This document shows, in pieces, positions 55,201 to 63,463 of a stretch of 64,000 bases of DNA. How positions within the stretch are numbered: the first letter of the stretch is position 1; every line of letters starts with the position of its first letter. Below the pieces are notes generated by a model, which worked only from the letters and a program-made list of their open reading frames with translations, made no database searches and was not told the origin of the DNA. The position numbers were made by a program, and so were the translations under genes. This DNA comes from G965262015 sp965262015 (GTDB taxonomy: Bacteria; Spirochaetota; Leptospiria; Turneriellales; CBDBES01), in assembly GCA_965262015.1 (NCBI GenBank), contig OZ253494.1, positions 930,001-994,000 on the forward strand, read 5' to 3'.

Positions 55201-55574
55201 ATTAGCACTTTCCCTGTTTGTACATCCTTAATAAATTGCTTAATACCCTGCTCGGTTTGCTCGTCATAGCGGGCTTTTTTAACATCACCAATAAATTTTT
55301 CCTGCCAATCTTCAATGGTTTTTTTATCATCACCTTTAAATAAAGATAAGCCATCAGTCTGCATCTCTTGGGTGATTCTATCAACATCAATACCCACCAG
55401 AATACGAATATGGTTAATATTCTCTAACAATGGACGTAGTTTGAAATAACCCGACGAGCGAAAATAACCTACTAGAACATCAAAATTGTTGATACTTTCA
55501 TTATTGTCAAAAACACCTTTGAGTTTGTTGAATAAGGTGTTTCTGTTTTGATTAGTAAAAAATTTAGTACTCAC
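52290..55574 (-). CDS. PLD-nuclease/SNF2-helicase fusion
   Basis: The 1094-residue protein has an N-terminal phospholipase-D-type nuclease domain: HAKIYIF (His134) with GSSNLTDAG, one HKD half-site. Then an SNF2-type helicase: FFLADVVGLGKTI with Walker-A Lys285, VDEAHKF, LISATPLNN, TTDVLAEGVNLHRA and the final arginine finger block RIGRVNRIGQ. A lysine/asparagine-rich helical tail follows. It could translocate along DNA and cut it as partner of the methylase. The start codon is GTG. Its last ~120 codons recur as a pseudogene at 59.6-60.0 kb. DISARM-type systems also use SNF2 helicases, but the other core genes of DISARM are absent. Confidence 0.85.
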   Translation of the reverse strand: MSTKFFTNQNRNTLFNKLKGVFDNNESINNFDVLVGYFRSSGYFKLRPLLENINHIRILVGIDVDRITQEMQTDGLSLFKGDDKKTIEDWQEKFIGDVKKARYDEQTEQGIKQFIKDVQTGKVLIKAHPSQNIHAKIYIFRPDDFNPHKSGSVITGSSNLTDAGMGTNTNPNYEFNVLLNDYEDIQFATTEFEKLWREGVEILPEAAEVSLKKTYLADNITPYELYLKCLIEYFGSRIEFDPNSIKDLPSGFMRLSYQMDAVNEGWEMLKKHNGFFLADVVGLGKTIIAILIAQQFYDHNGYPDYRSKILLVIPPALEKNWKDTLDNCRINDAFEIITNGSLHKIKDPKKYDMVIVDEAHKFRNDTAEAYTQLQLICKTKTVDGKVKKVMLISATPLNNGPKDLYNQILLFQDGNNSTLDFPLASFFTKKIKDYQEIRKIPDKDKARKEAAELYEEIREKVITSLMVRRTRTDLLENDRYKKDLTKRGIVFPKTTAPQPVYVKLETQLEQLYDSTIKKIDNKKQDNSGLLHARYQVLHYLKPEFKKEHERADLISKQLVAIMKTLLLKRMDSSFYAFKQTLDRFITSSKVIIKMIEDNKIIIGSKIKIEDYILNDREDELMKVIDNESLTNPNIIVRCRNDFEEGFIDDVKQDYKILEELRLDWDAVTTDPKFDAFLTELPKFLDKAKNPQQKIVLFTESTDTMNYLTERIKKTKYGKKTLSINSQNRNKLKETIAQNFDANLKETQSNDYQIILTTDVLAEGVNLHRANTVINYDTPWNAIKLMQRIGRVNRIGQIASHIFVYNFYPTAQIDHDIELQKKAVIKLQAFHSALGEDSQIYSVDEKIGTFGIFDENIQEEANKTIPFLEEIRQFRQDNPQEYKRIKKLPTKVRNAVKNTSHKNGTLIFARTQENDSSRFYMVKAKEKNTNLNDLTRNGDIKGYSFIKAATLLKCTPDIKAEKLPKQHYSQVLHALDGFKRETEQEIVNQTQNKTLSTVEIKAINFLKGLKNMPNVDDNDKQHVNLAIEAIKNKTFPKLAKDINKLQKNIKHIMILENTINIIKKYDVNSHIEDNPNKQQKSINKNPKIIISQSYV

Positions 55575-55605
55575 GATAAGTTATTTCTATTACCCTCTGT
55601 TAATT

Positions 55606-55755
55606 TTATAAACCTCTAATCAACTTGAATATAAGTTTTTTGATAATTTTTATATCTGTGTTTTGAGTTTTTGTAAGTTCTATTTCAAAGTAAAAAATTA
55701 GTTTAAAGAATAAGCTTGTAAGTTCAATTGCTTTGCTTATACTACCTTTCCCCAT
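55606..55755 (-). CDS. Possible 49-residue ORF upstream of the helicase
   Basis: ATG-GGG-AAA opens a 49-codon frame whose middle is hydrophobic (ALTS-like IELTSLFFKLIFYFEIEL) and whose end is basic (KKLIFKLIRGL). AAAGGA lies about 18 bases before the ATG, rather far. I recognise no family. It is 31 bases upstream of the helicase GTG. It could be a real small membrane-active peptide, or chance in an AT-rich spacer. Confidence 0.28.
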   Translation of the reverse strand: MGKGSISKAIELTSLFFKLIFYFEIELTKTQNTDIKIIKKLIFKLIRGL

Positions 55756-55878
55756 TGTTCATTCTTGATTAATCCTTTCAATATCCTGAGTGGATATTCA
55801 TGGTATCTTTTGAAATTTCTTAATGCAAATATAATCGCTGTTTATTGCATCAAGATGCATGCTTTGATTCCCCTCTGG
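55756..55878. other. Spacer between two very short ORFs
   Basis: This AT-rich spacer holds only a 20-codon frame (MHLDAINSDYICIKKF...) on the minus strand. That frame may be a scrap of an older gene. No repeats or hairpins of note are seen. Confidence 0.3.
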
Positions 55879-56028
55879 TTAAACTAATTCCTTTATTAGT
55901 TTATGAAAACACTCAAATTCTTTTTCCTTTTGTTCTCTATTTTTATTGTCAAAGTATTTATAAATCGAGAATCTTACTGGTGCAAGGCTAGCTATTTCTC
56001 CTATACCTGGAATTATAAACTCTTTCAT
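55879..56028 (-). CDS. 49-residue ORF coupled to methylase copy 3
   Basis: The ATG overlaps the TGA of methylase copy 3 by 4 bases (ATGA), the same coupling as the small ORF behind copy 1, though the two proteins differ. The product starts MKEFIIPGIGEIASLAPVRF and ends in a charged helix (HKLIKELV). The coupling and protein-like composition favour a real or recently real gene; function unknown. It may be the head of a larger lost partner. Confidence 0.45.
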   Translation of the reverse strand: MKEFIIPGIGEIASLAPVRFSIYKYFDNKNREQKEKEFECFHKLIKELV

Positions 56029-59000
56029 TTTGCACCCTTAATAATGTTTATTTCATTGGTGGTGAGGTGGTAAAGTTTATAAACCATCTGGTTGATTTGG
56101 GTTTCTAAAGTGGTGGTGTCCTGGGCTTGTTGTTTGGCAATGAGGATTTTATCCACTAATTCAATAAAAGGCTGTTGTGCTGGTTTGGAGATTCGTGGGA
56201 TGGGAAGTTGTTCTAAAAACACTTTTTTATATCTATAGCCTTCCTTACCTAAGCCACCACCAGAATAAAACATTTTAAACGCATAGGTTATCAATTTTGC
56301 ATGCAGAAGAGCTATTAAAAATTTAAGGTTCTCGCCACTCATAACAAATGCAGTTGCTTCTACATAATAATTCTTATCATCAAAATAGAATTGTGACTCT
56401 TTGACTATCTCTGAATAGACAATCTTTTCTTTTGTAAATTCTGTGTGATAGGCACAGCTTCGCAAGTTGTAGGGAGTGATACCCTTGTCCTGACGTTTTT
56501 CAAGTTGTGGGTAATATTGGTCTAAATGATTTTTTATAGCTGGATAATCATTAATATTGATTTGGACAGTGTCTTTATCACCATTGTGACTGTTAATAAT
56601 CCACAACCCCGCCCAATGGTGTTCATACGCTTTGATGTCCCGGCCACGTAAAATAGGTTTGATGATTTCAGCAGAGTTTGGGTCGGCGGCAATCAACTCA
56701 TCTCGTTTGGCGGTGTTGATAATAAAAGCCTCGTTAAGACCCGTTTTTATGCCATAGTTAATACGAATATCCCAGTCTTTTAGGGGTATGCCGATTCGTT
56801 CTATTTTATTTTTCAGGGCTAAAATTTTGGGAACCTGCAAGGTGTAGGCGTTCTTGGATAAGTCTGCAATCGCCATATTAAATAATGGGTTCTTGTCTGC
56901 GTTTTTTGACGTGGGTAATTGTTTTTGGTAAGCAAAATTTGATTGCGTTTTTAGTGCTTTTCCGCAAAGCAGAATGTTAGTGTCGACTGTGACATTTTCG
57001 AAAATCTGCTCGCCTTCAAAATCAATAATCTGCTTGAGCTGGGTTTTCTCTTTAAAAAAACCACGTAAATTTTCACCATATTTGGCACGCATCCATTTGT
57101 TAGAGGTAATGTAGCATAAATGCCCGTTACTGCTCAGTAAATTTACGCCCTTTTCATAAAAATAGGTATAGATATCGGCAGTGCCAGCAAAAATAGAAAA
57201 GGCTTTTTTGAATTGTGGCTTAAATGCCTTAATAGATTCTTGGCGTATATAAGGCGGATTACCAATAACAATATCAAAGCCGTTTTTAACCCCAAACATC
57301 CACTCGGGATCAAACCAATCAGCTATGGCATTTTGATTGTATAAATCCCAATGAATGATTTTTTTCATGCTGGCTACGACACCCTTGGTAATATCTGGGT
57401 TGTTTATTAGTTCGTATAGCATCTCCTGGTGCAGAGACTTGTCTTGCTCTCTATATTTGCGTTTGGTGGTTAGGGTCTTGGCACTAAAATGCTTGTGCCT
57501 GACTTGGGCTAATTTTGTTTGTAATTCTTCGATACCAGTATCAAATATCCCTTTTTGTTTTGGCATCTCACCCAAAGGCAACAGGCTATTGGCGACAATA
57601 AACTTGGTTTCTAAATTAGGCAGGGCTTTGATGGTGTAATTATTAGTTTTATCCTGGTTGGGGGTTTGCTCAATAGTTAAGCTGATAAAAAAGCGTAGTT
57701 TGCATATTTGAATAGCGATGGATTGGATGTCCACGCCATAAATACAGTTTTCGATTAGATAAAGTTTGCGTAAATAATTATGGTCTTGATTTTCAAAAGC
57801 ACGAATAATATTTTGTTTTTTATCATTCAATATCTGTTGGGCTTGTTGTTTGGCATTAGTATCGCTAATTTGAGCACTGGTTTTGAGGTCGGCCTCAATA
57901 GATTGCAAATTGGGGAGCTCAGCTAGTTTTTGTTCTTTCCACTGTTTGTTGTCTGGGTCAAGAATGGCTAAAAGAGCCGTCATTCTTTGTAATAAACCCA
58001 TGGGGAATGCACCACTACCCACCGCCAGATCAATAATTTTTATTTGGCTAATAGCGGTAATTAGTTTAGGAATCTCATTAGGATAAATTAGGCTTATGCC
58101 GTTATCTTTTGCTAATTTACCTGTGTTATCGGAAGCGGCAAATAAATTGGTTAAGCGTTTTTGATAAAGCTTGGTGTTGCCATCATCTGGTGGCATGGCT
58201 TGGATTAAATACGCTTTCAGACTTTCATCTACCATGTAATTAACAATTTCTCGTGGGGTATAAAAACTGCCAGTGGCTTTGCGAGCCTGTTGCCCTGTTT
58301 CTGGATTATAACTGGCAAGTAGGTTTTCAAACACCTTGCCCAATAGTTCGGGGTCAAGAGCAACTTCTATGTCTAGAGGGGTGCTTTCTTCGACAGTGAA
58401 CTGGTATTGATTAAATAAATCAATCAAGCCTAAATCATTTTTATCGTTGTTGAAAAAAAGCTGATTGCTAATTTTTAATGGGTTCTTTTTGTGTTCGGAG
58501 AATCCCTCCATCCGTACCATGGATTTTTCTGGGCGAGTATTTACATTCCATTCATCTATCCATTTTTTGTCGTTGGCATTATTCCTGTCCAGCTTTCTAT
58601 CTAAACTTTCAAATAAACCACCATTCAAAAATGGAGTCTCAGCAAAGGATGATTCCCATTTTTCCTTATTTTTTACTAAAGCGTGATAACGATAACGGTA
58701 TTGATTGCCGTAGTCTTTATTTGCACCTTGAGAATCTTCTTCGTCTCTAAAATCACGTTTATTAATTTCAACATTGAGCGTAGCAAAAAATAGGTTTTGT
58801 AATATCGCTTTATAAAAACTGCTGGGTTGGTTATAATCAATCAGATTCTGTAATTTCTCCTGGTCAAATAAATCAGGATTGATGAGTTTTTTTTCTTTAA
58901 TAAACCATATGAATAGCAGGCGAGTGAGAAGGCGAATCAGGCTAGTTTGGATGTGATTTTCCATTTTCTCATCATTGGGGAAAGTAACTTGATTGTGTGC

Positions 59001-59543
59001 CTTTTCGTACCATCTATAAAGTTTGTCGTAAAATTCTTTATTCAATGCCTCAACGGCAAAAGCTTCTTTTAGGTCTTGCAGGGTGGATTGGTTGTTAAGT
59101 TGTTTAAATCTTTTCTCTGCAGTTCTGGTTTTGGTGTTCTCGCCAAATAGGTAAGTAAAGCGTTTGCTGGCTGTTTGCTCTTTTTTAATGCCTTCATCGG
59201 AAAAGCTATATTCAATGGCAATAAAACTAAACCGCCATTGCTGGTTATCCGTATCAATATAGACCGCTAAGGCACCGTCTTCGATGTAAATTTGCTTAGC
59301 AACCAAATTGCGTAATTGCACACGGTTTCTGCTTAATTGGGTGTTGGGTTTGATATAAATTTCAAAGACGGGGAGCTCTTTATCATCATGGGTGGTGATT
59401 GTGCCTAGTTGTTGAAAAGATTTAACATCATTATTGTCTATGTCGTCTATGGCTTGAATAAATTTTTTAAACTTAAATTTATCTGCTATAAAATTTAGAT
59501 AACTATTTTGATTGTAGGTTTGTTTTAATAGTAATAGGTTCAT
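56025..59543 (-). CDS. Eco57I/TaqI-type adenine methylase, restriction-like, copy 3
   Basis: The 1172-residue paralogue is open from end to end. SAM motif I, however, reads DLAVGSG (Asp505, Leu506) instead of DPAVGSG, and YGVDIQSIAIQ has Ser for Pro. NPPY (from Asn762) is intact. The first part of the specificity region matches copy 2 almost word for word, up to HHWAGLWII; the second part is different. Its upstream helicase is a pseudogene. It may be weakened or silent, or serve as a donor of target-recognition sequence. Confidence 0.82.
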   Translation of the reverse strand: MNLLLLKQTYNQNSYLNFIADKFKFKKFIQAIDDIDNNDVKSFQQLGTITTHDDKELPVFEIYIKPNTQLSRNRVQLRNLVAKQIYIEDGALAVYIDTDNQQWRFSFIAIEYSFSDEGIKKEQTASKRFTYLFGENTKTRTAEKRFKQLNNQSTLQDLKEAFAVEALNKEFYDKLYRWYEKAHNQVTFPNDEKMENHIQTSLIRLLTRLLFIWFIKEKKLINPDLFDQEKLQNLIDYNQPSSFYKAILQNLFFATLNVEINKRDFRDEEDSQGANKDYGNQYRYRYHALVKNKEKWESSFAETPFLNGGLFESLDRKLDRNNANDKKWIDEWNVNTRPEKSMVRMEGFSEHKKNPLKISNQLFFNNDKNDLGLIDLFNQYQFTVEESTPLDIEVALDPELLGKVFENLLASYNPETGQQARKATGSFYTPREIVNYMVDESLKAYLIQAMPPDDGNTKLYQKRLTNLFAASDNTGKLAKDNGISLIYPNEIPKLITAISQIKIIDLAVGSGAFPMGLLQRMTALLAILDPDNKQWKEQKLAELPNLQSIEADLKTSAQISDTNAKQQAQQILNDKKQNIIRAFENQDHNYLRKLYLIENCIYGVDIQSIAIQICKLRFFISLTIEQTPNQDKTNNYTIKALPNLETKFIVANSLLPLGEMPKQKGIFDTGIEELQTKLAQVRHKHFSAKTLTTKRKYREQDKSLHQEMLYELINNPDITKGVVASMKKIIHWDLYNQNAIADWFDPEWMFGVKNGFDIVIGNPPYIRQESIKAFKPQFKKAFSIFAGTADIYTYFYEKGVNLLSSNGHLCYITSNKWMRAKYGENLRGFFKEKTQLKQIIDFEGEQIFENVTVDTNILLCGKALKTQSNFAYQKQLPTSKNADKNPLFNMAIADLSKNAYTLQVPKILALKNKIERIGIPLKDWDIRINYGIKTGLNEAFIINTAKRDELIAADPNSAEIIKPILRGRDIKAYEHHWAGLWIINSHNGDKDTVQININDYPAIKNHLDQYYPQLEKRQDKGITPYNLRSCAYHTEFTKEKIVYSEIVKESQFYFDDKNYYVEATAFVMSGENLKFLIALLHAKLITYAFKMFYSGGGLGKEGYRYKKVFLEQLPIPRISKPAQQPFIELVDKILIAKQQAQDTTTLETQINQMVYKLYHLTTNEINIIKGAK

Positions 59544-59569
59544 TATTTGGCTGTGTTTGTTAATGATTT

Positions 59570-59970
59570 ATACATAAGATTGTGAAATAATAATTTTTGG
59601 ATTTTTATTTATAGATTTTGTTACTTGTTGGGATTCTCTTCTATGTGGCTGTTAACGTCATATTTTTTGATAATATTTATTGTATTTTTAAATACCATAG
59701 TCGGCTTAATATTTTTACTACTTTTTTGTAATTTATTAATATCTCTAGTTAATTTTTGAAAAGTTTTATTTTTAATAGCTAGATTTAATCGTTGTTTCTC
59801 ATTAACATTAGTATTAGAGAACTTGATGATTGATTTTAAGAAGTAAATTGCATGCTTCTTAGCTGGGGATAACAGTTTAGCTTGCGTTTGCATAAAGCTG
59901 TAATTGGCAATATCGCTTTTTTTGGTGTCATTTTGCACATTAGTTTTCACTATATAAAACTAACTGCTAC
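59570..59970 (-). pseudogene. 3' remnant of a second PLD-SNF2 helicase
   Basis: The sequence just upstream of methylase copy 3 is nearly identical to the last part of the intact helicase gene, including NTINIIKKYDVNSHIE. It has a TAG where the intact gene has Arg (SS-stop-FY), internal deletions, and an early TAA after NPNK. Everything upstream of this ~400-base piece is missing. The open part alone (59621-59950) would start with GTG and give 109 residues, probably not functional. Confidence 0.8.
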
Positions 59971-60214
59971 CTTTAAATCAATTGCTGTTTTTTCTATTTC
60001 TAATAAGTAGTTTGATAAATTCAAACTTGGGTTTTGTTGGTTTTTTTAATAATTTGATGCAATACAATATTGTTTAGTTCCATATTCCAGTACCAGTATC
60101 TTTTGTATTGAGTATCTACTTATTTGTATCACCTCTCTGATTTTATTTTCTTTATCTGCAAACAAAAAACCCCCTAAATATTACTTGTGTTCGATTATAC
60201 AAGCTCAATTGAAT
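59971..60214. other. AT-rich gap at the island edge
   Basis: No ORF, RNA gene or clear hairpin with a T-run was found. It lies between the broken helicase and an IS30 end fragment and probably contains the breakpoint where the island joined or was trimmed. Confidence 0.3.
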
Positions 60215-60332
60215 ATTATAAAACAAAAAAATATATTTAGATCTTGTACTATGATTAATAATATGTGTAGGCTATCAGTGTAATGAAAAACAACTAACCA
60301 AGTCTATCCTGTCCAGCCCTCAGCTGACTCTC
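60215..60332 (+). mobile_element. IS30-type end fragment (opposite orientation)
   Basis: This ~118-base stretch is the reverse complement of the left end of relics A and B: ATATTTAGATCTTGTAC, ATGTGTAGGC, CAAGTCTA and CTGTCCAG in the same order, finishing near GACTCTC. Only the terminus survives. It lies at the boundary between the defence island and the LtaS-like gene. Confidence 0.6.
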
Positions 60333-60376
60333 TTACTAAAGTGCTTTTTCTAATTTTATATTGTGATTGTAGACAA

Positions 60377-62392
60377 CTATGGTGCATTATAATTAAACCA
60401 CACATTATTTTTAAGAATAAGATTATTATAAAATGCAACCATAGTTTTTATTCTGGTCTCGTAAGAGTTTAAAGTAATATTTTTCTTATTTAATAAGTGT
60501 CCACGGTTAAAATTAAAGAGACTCTTTGTATGAGCAGAATAAAAAAATTGATCATTAGTAAGTAGATAATAACAATTAAACCAATCATACAAAAATATTT
60601 CTTTTTTTCTATTTTTACTAAATAGACTTTCACCTACAAATGGATTTTCTAGTTCAATGCCCATAATATCAAGAATAGTAGGCATAATATCTACTTGACT
60701 AGCATACCGTTTTGAAACCGTACCAATAGGTATCTTATAGCTTGGATTAATGGTATACATTAAAAAAGGTATATCATGAGTTATTTTAAACTGTTCTATA
60801 GTAGATAGCTTGCGTTTGGTATAGGGTAAAGCTCCATTTCCATTATCTGCTGTAATGATAATGATGGTATTTTTAAACCAAGTTTGCTTCTTAATCTGTT
60901 GTATAAATATACGTAGGTTATTATCTGCTTCACGAACAGTATTTAAATAGTTATTTAATTGAATATTCCCTGGAGTAAATTTTTTACGCTGTGTATTATT
61001 ATGTAATAGATAAGGTGTATGTGTATTGACAGTTAAAATAATACTAAAAAATGGTTTTTTAGCACGATTCATACGCTGTATACTATATAACATAAGTGTT
61101 TTATCATCAATACCCCAGTCATTTTTCTTAACATGTTTAAAAGCAGGATGATCACGATCAATGATATGTTCTATTCCATGTAACGGGAAAAAAATATGTT
61201 TATTGTCAAATGTAGCTGTATAACTATGAAAGAAGAATGTGTCATAACCATTTTTCTTCAGAATATTAGGTAAACACAATAAAGACATATAGGTATGATC
61301 ACGGAGTATTGAACCACTACCTGTGCTAAATCGTAGTGTATCGTGATACGAACAAAAAATAGATACTTCTGCACCTGCAGTATAGTCACTATTAGCAAGA
61401 AAGGTAGATACAGAAAAAGCCTGCTTACTCCAAATATCCAAAAAAGGCGTGGCACTATTTTTGGAGTGATAAGTCTCTGGCTTTGGCCCCATGTGATACT
61501 TACCAATTGATTCAAGTACAATAAAAATAATATTGGGTTTAATTTTAGGCTTTAGATGTGTAGATACTTTTTTTTTTATTAACGGATATTGTTTATGTGG
61601 GAAAATATAATTTTCTTGCATAAAGTAATTATGATCTGGAGAAATTAACAAATCTGATGGAACCACATACTTCTGAGAAGTGACATATTTTTCTTGCTGA
61701 TCATGTGCATACTGAGATAGTAACATGCGATAAAGAACATTATTAGAATGGGTAGTATTATTATTATTATTTAATTTATTATTATAGAAAGCATTTAGTA
61801 ATTGATTACCGCTCAAAAAAATAATTCCACATACCAAGATCCAACTAAAATGATACGCATAACCCCTACAATAATTTCTCTTATTACTTCCATAAAATGA
61901 TGATATAGTATGCTTGGGTATACTATACCATACCCAAGCGAGTATAGTTAGAGGCATAATAACCAGTAACATAATAGATAAAATAGGTAGAATAGAAACA
62001 CCGATAGACAAGAGAACGGCATAATCTTGGATATAATCATGGAGATGAGAAAAATTGATTAAACCTGCTTTATAATGGTGACTTATCGCTAGATGAATAA
62101 TATTCAAGCTAATCAGAATTAAATATAATATCATACCTAAAGCATTACTAGTGATATGTAACCATTTTAAACGCCCTTGATAAAAAATAAGATAGCCAGT
62201 ACATAGAAAAAAAGATAGATCAAGTAAATAGGCACTACAAAAATCTTTTACATAAAATAAATTATTTTGGGGGACTATACTAACCTGAAAAATATATACA
62301 CGAAAAATCAAACAATAGAGACCAACCCATATTAAAAAAGAGCTTATACAAAAAATTTGACTTCTTTGTTCACGTATGAATTTCATTAACAT
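60377..62392 (-). CDS. LtaS-like membrane sulfatase (phosphoglycerol-transferase-like)
   Basis: The 671-residue protein has about five N-terminal membrane spans (1-190), a linker, and an extracytoplasmic alkaline-phosphatase-type sulfatase domain: PNIIFIVLESIG, the likely nucleophile Thr338 in SDYTAGAEVS, FFFHSYTATFDN, NDWGIDDKTL, TVNTHTPY and TADNGNG. The family (LtaS, OpgB/MdoB, EptA-like) transfers phospho-head-groups onto envelope glycans or lipids using metal ions. In a diderm cell, modification of periplasmic glucans or lipids is more likely than lipoteichoic acid. It is 15 bases downstream of a lipoprotein gene. Confidence 0.85.
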   Translation of the reverse strand: MLMKFIREQRSQIFCISSFLIWVGLYCLIFRVYIFQVSIVPQNNLFYVKDFCSAYLLDLSFFLCTGYLIFYQGRLKWLHITSNALGMILYLILISLNIIHLAISHHYKAGLINFSHLHDYIQDYAVLLSIGVSILPILSIMLLVIMPLTILAWVWYSIPKHTISSFYGSNKRNYCRGYAYHFSWILVCGIIFLSGNQLLNAFYNNKLNNNNNTTHSNNVLYRMLLSQYAHDQQEKYVTSQKYVVPSDLLISPDHNYFMQENYIFPHKQYPLIKKKVSTHLKPKIKPNIIFIVLESIGKYHMGPKPETYHSKNSATPFLDIWSKQAFSVSTFLANSDYTAGAEVSIFCSYHDTLRFSTGSGSILRDHTYMSLLCLPNILKKNGYDTFFFHSYTATFDNKHIFFPLHGIEHIIDRDHPAFKHVKKNDWGIDDKTLMLYSIQRMNRAKKPFFSIILTVNTHTPYLLHNNTQRKKFTPGNIQLNNYLNTVREADNNLRIFIQQIKKQTWFKNTIIIITADNGNGALPYTKRKLSTIEQFKITHDIPFLMYTINPSYKIPIGTVSKRYASQVDIMPTILDIMGIELENPFVGESLFSKNRKKEIFLYDWFNCYYLLTNDQFFYSAHTKSLFNFNRGHLLNKKNITLNSYETRIKTMVAFYNNLILKNNVWFNYNAP

Positions 62393-62407
62393 TAAGGAAT
62401 GCTTTAA

Positions 62408-62770
62408 TTAATCTGGAATAATCAAAATATCCTGTAATTTTTGTTTAAAAAACTGAATATTCCATTTCTTATTAGGAAATTCATCTTTAAAAAGATATAA
62501 AATATTGCTTCCCATCGCTTCTTCACGAAGATCAGAAGGTGCATAAGCATACACTTTAATAGTTTTTGAATTAGTTATAAAATAAAGCTTTATTTTTGTA
62601 GATTTTATTAACTCAGCATTATTTCCAATATTAATAGTTTTCCGTGTACGATAAGAACCTACATAGGTATTTCGTAATAAGGCCATCTGCTTCTCTGGTA
62701 TAAAAGGAGCTATACAACTGCTAAAACATAAACAGAGCAAGAAAAAATATAATTTATGTAAATAACTCAT
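62408..62770 (-). CDS. Small putative lipoprotein
   Basis: The 120-residue product starts with a lipoprotein signal (LYFFLLCLCFSSC, lipobox-like FSSC, so Cys19 would be the lipidated residue). The rest is a short beta-rich domain I do not recognise, ending with KLQDILIIPD. It lies directly upstream of the LtaS-like gene on the same strand and may be a partner in the same envelope process. Confidence 0.65.
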   Translation of the reverse strand: MSYLHKLYFFLLCLCFSSCIAPFIPEKQMALLRNTYVGSYRTRKTINIGNNAELIKSTKIKLYFITNSKTIKVYAYAPSDLREEAMGSNILYLFKDEFPNKKWNIQFFKQKLQDILIIPD

Positions 62771-62911
62771 AACCTGCCTAATATAATTGCTTTACCTTAA
62801 AGCATAGGCAACACAAAATAGATAACTAGTGCGTATCAAATGGTTAAAGTTCAATAGTTGCTGACCAAGTAATACTCTAGCCCCCAACTACATTTTGCAT
62901 ATAGACTTGCA

Positions 62912-63442
62912 TTAAGGAGTAAGCAATATTCTATCTAAACTATCTAGAGTCATATTCAAAGCAAAATCATAACCAATAAAAAACTTATAAAAAACACGAA
63001 ACAAGACACTATCCACAGTTCCAGTTTCTGTAATAGTTACTTTAGTGTGTTTTGCATCTACCTCTTCCAACACAAAATCCCAGTAACCACCAAGTGGCAT
63101 AGACGAATCTTTAATAGCAACCCGTAAAAATTTTTCAGGTTGTATCTTTGTAATATGGAAAACGAAATAGTTAGTATCTGAATAATACTCTTTCCATACT
63201 AATTTATCAGGTGTAGTTTCTTTTGATAAAATTTCTAGTTTTTTCATGCTAGGATTCATTTCTTTAAACTTTCTAACATCAACCAAAGGCTTCCACAATT
63301 TTTTTGGTGTTACAGCATAAGTTCTTTCAACAGAAACAATATGTTCTTTAGGCAAATATAATCCCACTCCAAAAAGTATACAGAAAATTCCTACAACACT
63401 AATACTTACAAATATAACTATCTTTTTTAGAGTTTCGCTCAT
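62912..63442 (-). CDS. Membrane-anchored SRPBCC-domain protein
   Basis: A single N-terminal membrane span (IVIFVSISVVGIFCILFGVG) is followed by a START-like/SRPBCC domain: VSVERTYAVTPKKLWKPLVD, DKLVWKEYY, PLGGYWDFVLEEVD and TKVTITETGTV. The domain usually binds a hydrophobic ligand. Function unknown. It lies 21 bases downstream of nusG. Confidence 0.8.
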   Translation of the reverse strand: MSETLKKIVIFVSISVVGIFCILFGVGLYLPKEHIVSVERTYAVTPKKLWKPLVDVRKFKEMNPSMKKLEILSKETTPDKLVWKEYYSDTNYFVFHITKIQPEKFLRVAIKDSSMPLGGYWDFVLEEVDAKHTKVTITETGTVDSVLFRVFYKFFIGYDFALNMTLDSLDRILLTP

Positions 63443-63463
63443 ATGCTTCTCTTCAGTTTTAAG

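Noticed and set aside
41844..59543. Assignment to BREX (pglX) or DISARM
   Set aside because: pglZ, brxA/B/C and drmA/drmB/drmC are absent; only a methylase and an SNF2 helicase are shared, which is not enough.
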